From Streptomyces sp. SID8374 (GTDB taxonomy: Bacteria > Actinomycetota > Actinomycetes > Streptomycetales > Streptomycetaceae): a DNA stretch of 64,000 nt. How positions within the stretch are numbered: position 1 is the stretch's first letter; each line of letters starts with the position of its first letter. The position numbers and the translations under genes are program-made. The DNA is taken from positions 1,922,001 through 1,986,000 of the forward strand of contig NZ_WWGH01000002.1 of NCBI RefSeq assembly GCF_009865135.1. The letters are read 5' to 3'. The notes beneath the pieces are model-generated. The model searched no databases. It had not been told where the DNA came from and saw nothing but the letters and a program-made list of their open reading frames with translations. Shown one piece after another: positions 1 through 8,147 of this stretch.

Positions 1-611
1 CCCGCCGCCGCGAGCCCGGCGATCACCAGCAGTGTCGGCAGCCCCGAGCGCACCGCGCCGGACGTCCACTCCATGGCCACGGTCTTGGTGAACACCGAGG
101 CCATGCCGAACGCCCCACCTGCGGCCGTGGCCAGCACCGCGCTGCGCAGCACCGGCCGCCGCAGCGCCCGGGCGAGCAGCATGAGCGCGCCCACCGCCCC
201 GAACGTCACCGTGGCCAGGGCCAGCTGCTCGGGACCGCGCAGGGTGTGCGGCTCGGCGCTGCCCGTGAGGGCCAGCAGCCCGACGAGACCGGCCGTCGCC
301 ATGAGCGCACCGCGCCAGGCCGTCGCCCTGGCCCGGCGCCCGACGAAGAGGGCGGCCATCGGCAGGGCGAAGACGATGGTGAGCGCACCCAGGGGCTGGA
401 CCAGGCTGAGGGGACCGTAGGCGAGGGCCACCACGTGCAGGACCGCGCCGACCCCGTTGAGCAGCACCGCCACCCACCAGACCGCGTTGCGCACCAGGGC
501 GTGCGGGGAGTTGTCGCCGCGCGCGGCCACTCGCTCCTGGACGATCGCCCCGGCCGCGTAGGCGACCGCGGAGATCAGTGACAGCAGCACAGACAGCGCG
601 AGGGAGCTCAT
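1..611 (-). CDS. DMT/EamA-like integral membrane protein (partial, C-terminus off the left edge)
   Basis: About 203 residues are visible from an ATG at 611 to the window edge. The sequence is almost entirely hydrophobic helices separated by short Arg-rich turns, beginning with a membrane segment directly after MSSLALS. The repeating pattern of short helices, with an early GAIVQER segment and a LSLVQPLGAL stretch, matches drug/metabolite transporter-like (EamA-type) membrane proteins of actinobacteria. The substrate cannot be told. It is transcribed leftwards, divergently from the iron-reductase-like gene, sharing an intergenic region of about 240 bp. The stop codon is outside the window, so length cannot be compared with the family. 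Confidence 0.7.
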   Translation of the reverse strand, partial: MSSLALSVLLSLISAVAYAAGAIVQERVAARGDNSPHALVRNAVWWVAVLLNGVGAVLHVVALAYGPLSLVQPLGALTIVFALPMAALFVGRRARATAWRGALMATAGLVGLLALTGSAEPHTLRGPEQLALATVTFGAVGALMLLARALRRPVLRSAVLATAAGGAFGMASVFTKTVAMEWTSGAVRSGLPTLLVIAGLAAA

Positions 612-855
612 GTACACCACCCTGTCCCTGTCCGGGGTGCCGCGTCATCGTCCTTGAGACGTCACTTGCGCGTACTGCCCCAGTAGTACGGACGTCGGAC
701 CGAGGTCCTCCCCTCGACGGTAGTCCTGCCGGGCCCGGCCGTCAGAAGTTGTGCACCGGCGGATACGGTGAGCCGCGAAGCCGGTACGCGCGGTCGCCGG
801 TCCCCGGCCGCGCTCCGGCGCCGACGCGGTGACCGTGGCGAGTGAGGAGCGGGGC

Positions 856-1560
856 ATGGACCTGGCACAGGCGGCGTCGGTGGGCGGCTTCTTCGCGCTG
901 CGGACGACGCCGGTGCCCGGGGGTGGCCACCGGCCGCTGGCGGAGCTGTACGAGGGTGGCACGGCGCCCCTGACCGCGCGGGTCGACAGGGTCGCGGAGA
1001 GACTGGGCGCCCCCGAGCGCCGGGTCGCCGCCTCCATCGCCCACCTCGGCCTCGCCGCCCGGCTCTGGTCCATCGCGCTGGGCCCGGCCGCGCTCTTCGG
1101 ACGGTTCCCCGGCCTCGTACCGGACACCCTGCACTGGGACCCGCTCAGCACCTCGCCGGACGATCTGTGGCTCGCGGACCCCGAGGAGCTGCCCGGGACG
1201 GCCGACCGGATCCGCGAGCAGGTCCAGTACGGGCATCTGGTGCCGCTGGCCGAGGCCGTCCGGCGCGACGGGAACATCTCCCCGCAGCTGCTGTGGGGCA
1301 ACGCCGGGTCCGCGCTCGCCGGGGCCGTGCGCGAGCTGGTCGCCTGGTCGCGCGGGCAGGACCGACCGGATGTGGCGCGGCGGGCCCGCGCCCTGGGGGC
1401 CGAGCTGTTCGACCACCCCGACCTGCGCTCCACCGGCGCCCCGCACGGCCCGGCGTTCCGGCGGCGGAGCTGTTGCCTGTACTGGCGCTGTCCGGGCGGC
1501 GGGCTCTGCGGCGACTGCGTCTTCGACCACGCGCCGGGGGCGGCCGGGGCGGCCCGGTAG
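856..1560 (+). CDS. FhuF-like (2Fe-2S) ferric-siderophore reductase family protein
   Basis: The 234-residue product ends with a cysteine cluster, CC at residues 206-207, then C218 and C221. This reproduces the CCx10CxxC iron-sulfur signature of the FhuF family, which reduces ferric siderophores in the cytoplasm to release iron. The rest of the protein is an Ala/Leu-rich domain with no other motif I can name. I chose the ATG at 856 because GAGGAG (844-849) lies 6 nt upstream; an in-frame GTG at 829 has no comparable site. No siderophore genes are adjacent, so a stand-alone reductase is likely. It runs convergently into the STAS gene. Confidence 0.75.
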   Translation: MDLAQAASVGGFFALRTTPVPGGGHRPLAELYEGGTAPLTARVDRVAERLGAPERRVAASIAHLGLAARLWSIALGPAALFGRFPGLVPDTLHWDPLSTSPDDLWLADPEELPGTADRIREQVQYGHLVPLAEAVRRDGNISPQLLWGNAGSALAGAVRELVAWSRGQDRPDVARRARALGAELFDHPDLRSTGAPHGPAFRRRSCCLYWRCPGGGLCGDCVFDHAPGAAGAAR

Positions 1561-1602
1561 CCGCAGGGGCAGGGCCGCCCCGGCCCGGCCGGGCCGCGGG
1601 TG

Positions 1603-1974
1603 TCAGGAAGGCTGGGCCGCGTCTATGGCCTCGTCGACGTCCCGCAGGACGGGGATCGCGCTGTCGAGGCCGATCATTCCGATCAGCCGCTGGACGAACG
1701 GGGAGGGCGCGGCGAGCCGCAGCCGGCCGCCCAGCGCGGCCTGACCCTGGAGCAGCACGTTGACCGTGGTGGAGTCCGCGAAGCCCACCCCCGAGAGGTC
1801 CACGACGACGGGACCGGAGCCCTCCGTGGTCGCTGTCTCAAGTGCTCGGCCGAGCGGCGGGACGCTGTCGATATCGAGGTCACCCGACACGGTGAGGACC
1901 AGAGCACCCCGTTCCTGACGGGTGATGATTCTGACTGCTCTGTCTTCGCTGGGCGGTGGTTGCACGGAAGGCAC
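1603..1974 (-). CDS. STAS-domain anti-sigma factor antagonist
   Basis: This 123-residue protein is a single STAS domain. It has the N-terminal strand GALVLTVSGDLDI, the strand PVVVDLSGVGFADSTTVN and a C-terminal helical end. S68 (or T69) lies in the DST motif where RsbV/SpoIIAA-type antagonists are phosphorylated by their anti-sigma kinase. Known function: the unphosphorylated form binds an RsbW-like ATPase and frees a sigma factor. An RsbW-like ATPase (4045-4500), SpoIIE-type phosphatases and a SigF-family sigma gene lie within 7 kb, but which partner it uses cannot be read from sequence. The start is GTG at 1974; the ribosome site is weak. Confidence 0.85.
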   Translation of the reverse strand: MPSVQPPPSEDRAVRIITRQERGALVLTVSGDLDIDSVPPLGRALETATTEGSGPVVVDLSGVGFADSTTVNVLLQGQAALGGRLRLAAPSPFVQRLIGMIGLDSAIPVLRDVDEAIDAAQPS

Positions 1975-2061
1975 CTCGGGCGGTTCGGGCGGACGTCGGG
2001 AGCCGGTCTGCCGGACGGGTCGGCCTCGTTCCGTCCCTGCTCACGGCGGGGTACGAGGATA

Positions 2062-2091
2062 ACGATAGAAGGAACAGTTGCCATTTGACAA
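2062..2091 (-). promoter_or_regulatory. Candidate sigma-70-type promoter of the STAS gene
   Basis: Read on the minus strand, TTGTCA (2091-2086) and TATCGT (2067-2062) are separated by 18 nt in a patch visibly richer in A/T than its surroundings. It would give a leader of about 80 nt before the GTG at 1974. This is pattern matching only. Confidence 0.4.
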
Positions 2092-2187
2092 CATTCTCCA
2101 TTGGGTAACAATCTGATCCGCAACGGTTGAAGGACCAGCCGTCGGCGGTGACGTACCGAGAGAAGCGGAAGCAGGGGCTGGATGAGG

Positions 2188-2703
2188 CTAGGCGCTGTCG
2201 GCGACATCATCGCGGAGCAGGGGGTCCGTCGCACCCGTTTCCGGCGAGAGCCTCTCCGAAGCCGCCACGTGGAAGGCCGCCAGGCCCTCCGCGAGCGCGG
2301 CCACCGCGGCCGGTTCCATCCGCTCCAGCACGGCGCTCAGCTCCCGGGCACGCAGCGCCCGGTACTCTTCGAGGAGGGCCCGGCCGCGCAGACTCAGCCG
2401 CAGCACCACCTCGCGCCGGCTCGTCGGGCTCGGTGCCCGCTGCACGAGCCCCATCGCCTCCATGCGGTCGCACAGCCGGCTGACCGACGGCGCACGCGAG
2501 CCCAGTGCCTCGCCCAACGAGCGCAGATTGGTGCCCTCCTGCTTCTCGATCACGAGCAGGGCCCGGAGCTGGGAGGGGGATACCGTTCCCGAAGCGGCCG
2601 CTTCCTGACCACGGCCCCAGAGCACTTCCAGCAGCTCCGAGGCTGCGGAGGCGTCGGCGGACACCTCTGCGCGGGTGCGCGGGCGGCGGGCACGGTGGGG
2701 CAT
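2188..2703 (-). CDS. MarR family transcriptional regulator
   Basis: The 171-residue protein has the MarR winged-helix layout. A helical dimerisation start is followed by SPSQLRALLVIEK, then the recognition helix-turn-helix (LRSLGEALGSRAPSVSRLCDRMEAMGLV) and the wing with the family's conserved RxAxPxDxR-like turn, here RAPSPTSRR, before REVVLRLSLRGRALLEE. MarR proteins usually repress neighbouring genes until a small aromatic ligand binds. The divergent neighbour is the SpoIIE-like phosphatase at 2790, so that shared interval is the natural place for its operator. The N-terminus is rich in Arg; a slightly later start is possible. Confidence 0.85.
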   Translation of the reverse strand: MPHRARRPRTRAEVSADASAASELLEVLWGRGQEAAASGTVSPSQLRALLVIEKQEGTNLRSLGEALGSRAPSVSRLCDRMEAMGLVQRAPSPTSRREVVLRLSLRGRALLEEYRALRARELSAVLERMEPAAVAALAEGLAAFHVAASERLSPETGATDPLLRDDVADSA

Positions 2704-2789
2704 CCGTCCACTCTGTCATCCGCCAGCCCTACTTGTCAGCCCGGCTTCGGCCCCTACCACGTCGCAGGACGAAGAATGCACGAGAGACC

Positions 2790-3965
2790 GTGAAAAGAAG
2801 ACCGGACATCGAGACGGCCGTCAGGGCCGCCGCTCCGCACGCGCTGCTGACCACGCTGCGCACCCTGCTCGCCGACGCCTACGGGGCGCTGGCGGTGGAG
2901 CTGCATCTGGCCGACTACGGTCTCAGGGTCCTCAAGCGCCTGGACCAGCCCGACGGCGAGGAGGAGCCGCTCTCCCTGCACAACAGCGCGGAGGGCCGGG
3001 CCTTCGGCAGCCAGGAGCCCCGGGAGCAGCAGGTCCGGCACGGCGACGCGGTCGACCACTACCTCCCGGTGACCGTACGCGGCGAACGTCTCGGCATCCT
3101 CACCGTCCGGCTGCCCGCCGCACGGTCCGCTCCCGACATGGTGGGCGAGCTGACCCACGTGGCCGACCTGCTGGGCCACGAGATCCTGGTCGCCGAACGG
3201 GACACCGACGTCTACCAGCGCGCCCGGCGCACCACCCGGCTCACTCTCGCCGCCGAGATGCAGTGGCAGCTGCTGCCCGCCCGGGCCTGCACCGCCGCCG
3301 AGTTCGCCATCGGAGCCCAGCTGGAGCCGGCCTACTCCATCCACGGCGACAACTTCGACTGGGCGGCGGACGCCGACGAGCTGACCCTCGCGGTGACCAA
3401 CGGCATGGGCGAGGGCATACAGGCCTCGCTGCTCACCAACCTCGCGGTCAACGCCCTGCGCAACGCCCGCCGGGCCGGTATCGGCATCGCGGACCAGGCG
3501 GCCCTCGCCGACCAGGCGCTCTACGACCAGCACCGAGGCGCCTCCCATGTCTCCACGCTGCTGCTCCGCTTCGAGCTGGCGACCGGCCGGGTCGGCGTCG
3601 TCGACGCGGGATCGCCGCAGCTGTGGATGCAGCGCGGCCGCACGGTCCGGCGCATGGAGCTGGAGGCCCAGCTCCCGCTAGGCATGTTCGAGGAGTCGCA
3701 CTACACGGTCCAGGAGTTCCACGTGGAGCCCGGCGACCGGCTGCTGCTGCTCAGCGACGGCGTGTACGAGGCCGTGTCCCCGGCGGGGGAGATGTACGGC
3801 GAGAAGGCGCTGGCCCGGGCCATCCAGTCGACCCGGCTGCTTCCGGCCGCGACCGTCCCGCGCGCCATCCTCGGCGAATTGGCCGAATACCGCGTCACGG
3901 AGACACTCGACGACGCGTTGGTGGTCTGCCTGGACTGGTTCGGCCGCCAGGACGACGACAGCTGA
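2790..3965 (+). CDS. SpoIIE/PP2C-like protein with degenerate metal sites
   Basis: From the GTG at 2790 the product is 391 residues. An N-terminal GAF-like region (about 20-135) is followed by a linker helix and a PP2C/SpoIIE fold (about 150-385). The usual metal-binding motifs are altered. GGDWYD is HGDNFD (185-190), the second aspartate motif (GDVxGHG) is VTNGMGEG (202-209) with Asn for Asp, DGLxE is SDGVYE (322-327), and the final DDVTLL is DDALVV (374-379). Loss of the second-motif aspartate suggests weak or no phosphatase activity and perhaps a binding role. Longer in-frame starts exist but would overlap the MarR gene. It converges on an RsbW-like gene across a strong terminator. Confidence 0.75.
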   Translation: MKRRPDIETAVRAAAPHALLTTLRTLLADAYGALAVELHLADYGLRVLKRLDQPDGEEEPLSLHNSAEGRAFGSQEPREQQVRHGDAVDHYLPVTVRGERLGILTVRLPAARSAPDMVGELTHVADLLGHEILVAERDTDVYQRARRTTRLTLAAEMQWQLLPARACTAAEFAIGAQLEPAYSIHGDNFDWAADADELTLAVTNGMGEGIQASLLTNLAVNALRNARRAGIGIADQAALADQALYDQHRGASHVSTLLLRFELATGRVGVVDAGSPQLWMQRGRTVRRMELEAQLPLGMFEESHYTVQEFHVEPGDRLLLLSDGVYEAVSPAGEMYGEKALARAIQSTRLLPAATVPRAILGELAEYRVTETLDDALVVCLDWFGRQDDDS

Positions 3966-3991
3966 GACCGGAACCGCGGCGGCCGGGAGAC

Positions 3992-4034
3992 ACGATGCCC
4001 CCGTGGACGCGTCACGCGTCCACGGGGGCATCGT
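3992..4034. terminator. Bidirectional terminator between convergent genes
   Basis: Arms 3992-4012 and 4014-4034 are perfect inverted repeats of 21 bp around a single central base. They sit between the phosphatase-like gene ending at 3965 and the RsbW-like gene ending at 4045. There is no T-tract, as is common in high-GC actinobacteria. Confidence 0.8.
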
Positions 4035-4044
4035 CGTGTCCGGG

Positions 4045-4500
4045 TCAGGTGGAGAGCTGGAACTCCGCGCGGATCCGCTTGCCGACCGGCACCCGCTCGG
4101 CGGTGAGCCGGTCGCACAGGGCCACGACGATCTCCATGCCGTGCCCGCCCAGCCGGGACGGGTCGGGGCCGTACAGCACGGGCATCGCCGTACTGCTGTC
4201 GTACACCGTGACGCTCATGACCTCGGCGTTCCCCTCCAGCTCCAGGAGGTACGGGCCGTGGCTGTAGCGGTCGGCGTTGGTGACCAGCTCGCTCACGGCC
4301 AGCATCAGATCGCTGCGGGTGTGCTCGCCGATCGGGGCCAGGCACTCCACCGCGAGCCGCGTGAGGAAACGGTCCGCCAGGGCGCGCGCGAGCGCGATGC
4401 AGCCGGGTTCGCCGTCGAAGACCTCGGCGCTGAGCAGTACCTCCGGGGACCGCAGACCCTGGCCGGGGTCTTCCGGTGGTGAGGTGACCTCTTTGTTCAT
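4045..4500 (-). CDS. RsbW-like anti-sigma factor / HATPase_c regulatory ATPase
   Basis: The 151-residue protein is one GHKL ATPase domain. It shows the N-box SELVTNADRYS (about residues 69-79), a G1-like DSS motif and the G2 loop LGGHGMEIV near 117. This is the architecture of RsbW/SpoIIAB anti-sigma kinases and of the many Streptomyces relatives. Known role: binds a sigma factor or a STAS protein and phosphorylates the STAS protein using ATP. A STAS gene lies about 2 kb away, and a SigF-family gene lies further along the same strand. No sigma factor is directly coupled to it, so its target is unknown. Confidence 0.85.
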   Translation of the reverse strand: MNKEVTSPPEDPGQGLRSPEVLLSAEVFDGEPGCIALARALADRFLTRLAVECLAPIGEHTRSDLMLAVSELVTNADRYSHGPYLLELEGNAEVMSVTVYDSSTAMPVLYGPDPSRLGGHGMEIVVALCDRLTAERVPVGKRIRAEFQLST

Positions 4501-4599
4501 GTGCTCCAGCCAGGCGCCGCAGTAAGGCCGTCGAAGACCCTATTCCGCCATTCGTCTACCCGCGTCGAGGGATCCCACTCCAGGCGATCCGGACCGATC

Positions 4600-5043
4600 C
4601 TACGCACGGCCGGGCAGCCGCACCACGGTCACGAAGAATTCGTCGATCTGGCGCACCGCCGCGATGAACTGGTCCAGGTCCACCGGCTTGGTCACATACG
4701 CGTTGGCGTGCAGCTTGTAGCTTCGCAGGATGTCCTCCTCGGCCGAGGAGGTGGTGAGGACGACCACCGGGATGAGCGACAGCTCGGGGTCGCCCTTGAT
4801 CTGCTCCAGGACCTGCCGCCCGTCGTACTTGGGCAGGTTCAGGTCGAGGAGCACGAGGTCGGGGCGGGGGGCGTCGGTGTACTCGCCGCGCCGGTAGAGG
4901 AAGTCCAGCGCCTCCTGGCCGTCGCGGACGACGTGCAGGGTGTTGCGGATCTTGTTGTCCTCGAACGCCTCACGGGTCATGAGCTCGTCGCCGGGATCGT
5001 CCTCGACCAGGAGGACCTCGATGGGCTGTACGGGGCTGTTCAC
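4600..5043 (-). CDS. Stand-alone response regulator (Rcp1-like receiver)
   Basis: This 147-residue protein is a receiver domain only. It has acidic residues DD near 15-16, phospho-acceptor D67 in LVLLDLNLP, a conserved TTSSAEEDI segment and the lysine in YVTKPVDLDQF. The sequence type is that of the single-domain regulators found with phytochrome-like or CHASE3 histidine kinases. Its GTG start overlaps the stop of the histidine kinase gene (GTGA at 5043-5040), so the two are translationally coupled and almost certainly act as a pair. With no output domain, it probably passes the signal by protein contact, perhaps to the phosphatase encoded upstream. Confidence 0.85.
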   Translation of the reverse strand: MNSPVQPIEVLLVEDDPGDELMTREAFEDNKIRNTLHVVRDGQEALDFLYRRGEYTDAPRPDLVLLDLNLPKYDGRQVLEQIKGDPELSLIPVVVLTTSSAEEDILRSYKLHANAYVTKPVDLDQFIAAVRQIDEFFVTVVRLPGRA

Positions 5044-6689
5044 GAAGGGTCTCCCGGCTGGCTGACGGTCAGGGCCGGAGCGAGGAGCTCCGCCGTGGTG
5101 TGCTGGGGCGCCTCGGGCGCCGCAGGCAGGGTGAAGTGTATGCGGGTGCCTTCGCCCGGTTCGGCGTCCAGCCAGATCCGGCCACCGTGGAACTCGATGA
5201 TCTTCCGGCAGAGCGCCAGGCCGATGCCCGTTCCCTCGTACTCGTCGCGCGCGTGCAGCCGCTGGAAGATCACGAAGACCTTGTCGGCGAACTCGGGCGC
5301 GATCCCGATCCCGTTGTCCGAGACGGTCAGGTGCCAGTCCTCGTCCTCGCGTACGCAGCCGACGGTGATCCGGCACTCCACGTCCGCGCGGCGGAACTTG
5401 ACCGCGTTGCCGATGAGGTTCTGCCAGACCATCGTGAGGGCCGTGGAGTCGCCGAGCAGCTCGGGCAGCTCCTCGGGCCGCTCGATCACGGCCCCGGACT
5501 CCTCGACGGCCAGCGTCAGGTTGCCGAGCGCACGGTCCAGGGCCCGGTCCAGATCGACCGGCTTCCACCCCTCGTGGACCCGGCCCACCCGCGAGAAGGT
5601 CAGCAGATCGTTGATGAGCACCTGCATCCGTTTGGCGCCGTCCACCGCGAAGGCGATGTACTGCTTGCCCCGGTCGTCCAGCTCCTCGCCGTACCGCTTC
5701 TCCAGGAGCTGGCAGAAGGAGGCGACCTTGCGCAGCGGCTCCTGGAGGTCGTGCGAGGCGACGTACGCGAACTGCTCCAGCTCGGAGTTGGAGCGGCGCA
5801 GCTCCTCCGTCTGCTCCGCGAGCAGCGTCTCGCGGCTCCGCGCCCCGTCCAGCTCGTCGACCAGCCGCCGCCGCATGTCCTCGACCGCGCTCGCCACGGC
5901 CTGGACGTCGGAGGGGCCCTTGATCTCGATCCGCTGGGCGAAGGCGCCCGACCGTACGTGCTCGGAGGCGGCGCGCAGCCGGTTCAGCGGAACGCCGACC
6001 ACGCGGTGGAGCAGCACGCTGAGCGCCACCACCGTCAGGACGAAGACGGCCACCAGGGCGAACAGCACCTGGTCACGGGTGGTGCGGGCGTCGTTCAGCT
6101 CGGCCCGGACGGTGTCCCGGGCCTCGGAGAGATGGGTCTGCTGTGCGCCGTAGGCCCGCCGCAGTGCGTCGAAGTCCGCCTTGCTGCTCTGCAGTTGCGC
6201 CGAGGCGCCGGCCTCGTTGGGCCCCTGCTCGCGGACCATCTTCAGCAGCGGCTCGGCCTTGGTCTCGCGCCACTGCCGTGCGGCGGTCTCGATCGCGTCG
6301 AGATCCTCGGCGAACTGCTTCTGCCCGCCGATCAGCTGCCGGGCCCGGGTCAGCCGCTCCCGCTCGGCGGCCTTGCCGGCCTCGTACGGTTCGAGGAACG
6401 AGTCGTCCCCCGTCAGGGCGAAACCGCGGACCCCGGTCTCCTGGTCCAGCAGGGCGTTCTGCAGCTGGAAGGAGACCGACCGCGCGGGCTGTATTCGGTC
6501 CACCAGATCGGTGGTGCGGTCGGACATCCGGGCCAGCACCAGCCCGCCGACCACCAGACAGCCGCAGACGACCACGATGAATCCGCCGAGGATCAGATGG
6601 ACCCAGTTCTGCACCGAGAGCCGTGAGGCCACGCCCGAGGGCGCCGGGTCCTTCCCCGTGTCCGTACGCGTGGAGTGTTCCGTGCTCAT
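5040..6689 (-). CDS. CHASE3-HAMP sensor histidine kinase
   Basis: The 549-residue product has a transmembrane helix at about 30-52, an extracytoplasmic CHASE3 domain (about 55-200, with the QLQNALLDQETGVRGFALTGD motif region), a second membrane helix at about 208-228 and a HAMP region. A short coiled coil follows, then HisKA with phospho-acceptor H313 in SHDLQEP and a C-terminal HATPase_c domain (N-box LIGNAVKF, DNGIGI, GTGIGLAL). It autophosphorylates and should pass phosphate to the receiver gene that overlaps its 3' end. Its 5' end overlaps the receiver-PP2C gene by 4 nt (ATGA), so the three genes form one coupled operon. Confidence 0.9.
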   Translation of the reverse strand: MSTEHSTRTDTGKDPAPSGVASRLSVQNWVHLILGGFIVVVCGCLVVGGLVLARMSDRTTDLVDRIQPARSVSFQLQNALLDQETGVRGFALTGDDSFLEPYEAGKAAERERLTRARQLIGGQKQFAEDLDAIETAARQWRETKAEPLLKMVREQGPNEAGASAQLQSSKADFDALRRAYGAQQTHLSEARDTVRAELNDARTTRDQVLFALVAVFVLTVVALSVLLHRVVGVPLNRLRAASEHVRSGAFAQRIEIKGPSDVQAVASAVEDMRRRLVDELDGARSRETLLAEQTEELRRSNSELEQFAYVASHDLQEPLRKVASFCQLLEKRYGEELDDRGKQYIAFAVDGAKRMQVLINDLLTFSRVGRVHEGWKPVDLDRALDRALGNLTLAVEESGAVIERPEELPELLGDSTALTMVWQNLIGNAVKFRRADVECRITVGCVREDEDWHLTVSDNGIGIAPEFADKVFVIFQRLHARDEYEGTGIGLALCRKIIEFHGGRIWLDAEPGEGTRIHFTLPAAPEAPQHTTAELLAPALTVSQPGDPS

Positions 6690-7963
6690 GAAAGTTCCGA
6701 TCCCCAGCCCAGATGCAGGACGGCCACATCGTCCGCAAGACCGCCGTAGGGGGCGGCTCCCTCGGCGGCTCCGGCCACCAGTGCGTCGACGAACCTGCGG
6801 CCCGGCAGCCGCCCGTGGGCCCGGGCCATCTCCAGCAGCCCCTCCTCACCGAGGCGGCTGTCGGGGCCGTCGCGCCCCTCGAAGAGTCCGTCGGTGAAGA
6901 GTACGAGACCGTCACCGGGCTCCAGCGGCAGGTCGACCGTCGTCCATCTGCCCATGCCGGGCAGCAGCCCGAGCGCCATGCCGCCCTCCGGCTCCACCCA
7001 GCGGACCTCCTCACCCCGGCGCAGCAGCAGGCCGGGGTGGCCCGCCCGGACGATCTGCACACTCCGTCCGTCGGGAGCGAAGGACAGGGAGGTCATCGTG
7101 GCGAAGACGTGCGAGTCCGAGCGCTCGGCGACCAGGATCTCCTCCAGCAGTTCGATCTGCTCCAGGTGGGAGGTCCCGCACAGCACGGCGGTCCGCCATG
7201 CCACCCGGAGGCAGACCCCCAGCGCGGCCTCCGCCGCACCGTGCCCCGAGACATCGCCGATCACCGCGTGGACGGCGCCGTCGGCGGTCTGCACGACATC
7301 GTAGAAGTCACCGCTCAGCAGCCCGTGGACGCGCCCCGGCTCGTACCGGGCGCGCGCCTGGAACCGGTCGTCCCGCAGCAGCGGCACGGGCAGCAGACCG
7401 CGCTCCAGCCGGGCGTTCTCCTGGGCGATCAGCTGGTTGGACCGCAGCGCGGCGGCCGCCCGCTCCACCGCCTTGCGCTGGAGGGCGTAACGGATCGCGC
7501 GCGAGAGCACCTCGGGGTCCAGCCGCCCCTTGACCAGGTAGTCCTGGGCGCCTCCGGCGACCGCGCGCAGCCCCGTGCCCGACTCGTCGAGACCGGTCAG
7601 CACGACGATCGCGGCGTCGCTGTCGGACTCCAGGATCTGGCGTACGGCGTCCAGGCCGTGTACGTCCGGGAGGTGCAGGTCCAGCAGGACGCAGACCGGG
7701 GTGGCGCAGGTGCGCAGGAAGGCGCGGGCCTCGGCGAGGGTCTTGCGCCAGGTGAGCGCGGAGTCCAGCTCGCTGTCGGTGAGCATCTCCTCCACCAGCA
7801 GCGCGTCGCCCGCGTCGTCCTCCACCAGGAGGATGGTGGCGTCGACGTTCCACAGGAGGGTGCTGGGGGAGGAGTCGCCGGTGAGGTCCTGCTGTGCGGG
7901 GATGCCGGCGGTGCCCACAGGTTTGAGAGACATGCCCATGGGTGACTCGGCCAACCCCTCCAC
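6686..7963 (-). CDS. Receiver-PP2C (RsbU/SpoIIE-type) phosphatase
   Basis: The 425-residue product joins a receiver domain (about 42-160, phospho-acceptor D95 in LLDLHLP) to a short coiled coil and a PP2C/SpoIIE phosphatase domain (about 200-425). The catalytic motifs are intact: SGDFYD, IGDVSGHG, LFTDGLFE and ADDVAVL. Known role of this architecture: phosphorylation of the receiver controls dephosphorylation of a STAS anti-anti-sigma protein. It is the first gene of a coupled operon with a CHASE3 kinase and a second receiver. The GTG at 7963 gives the longest form; ATGs at 7939 and 7933 are possible and the ribosome site does not decide between them. Confidence 0.88.
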   Translation of the reverse strand: MEGLAESPMGMSLKPVGTAGIPAQQDLTGDSSPSTLLWNVDATILLVEDDAGDALLVEEMLTDSELDSALTWRKTLAEARAFLRTCATPVCVLLDLHLPDVHGLDAVRQILESDSDAAIVVLTGLDESGTGLRAVAGGAQDYLVKGRLDPEVLSRAIRYALQRKAVERAAAALRSNQLIAQENARLERGLLPVPLLRDDRFQARARYEPGRVHGLLSGDFYDVVQTADGAVHAVIGDVSGHGAAEAALGVCLRVAWRTAVLCGTSHLEQIELLEEILVAERSDSHVFATMTSLSFAPDGRSVQIVRAGHPGLLLRRGEEVRWVEPEGGMALGLLPGMGRWTTVDLPLEPGDGLVLFTDGLFEGRDGPDSRLGEEGLLEMARAHGRLPGRRFVDALVAGAAEGAAPYGGLADDVAVLHLGWGSELS

Positions 7964-8067
7964 CCCCTCGAAAGACCGGCATCAGACCATCCGGCCGATC
8001 GTCGGGAAGCATATGTGATCGGCGGCCCCGGCAGATGCCACGGGCCGCCGCTCGGACAGTAAGCGGC

Positions 8068-8090
8068 CGGGCACCCAGGAGGGGTGCCCG
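8068..8090. terminator. Short hairpin downstream of the sigma factor gene
   Basis: CGGGCACCC (8068-8076) pairs with GGGTGCCCG (8082-8090) around a 5-nt loop, about 58 nt past the stop of the SigF-like gene. No T-tract follows on the minus strand. The rest of the 7964-8147 interval holds no gene that I can see. Confidence 0.5.
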
Positions 8091-8147
8091 ACCGGTCGAA
8101 CGGCGGGTGCCGGGGGAGACCCCGATCAGGTCAGGAAGTGTGCGGGC

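Noticed and set aside
612-855. Iron-responsive operator before the FhuF-like gene
   Set aside because: No convincing 19-bp iron-box-like palindrome was found in this interval.
5100-6626. A 508-codon plus-strand frame and similar long frames opposite the kinase genes
   Set aside because: Antisense shadows of the CHASE3 kinase and phosphatase genes; no ribosome site and no recognisable domain.
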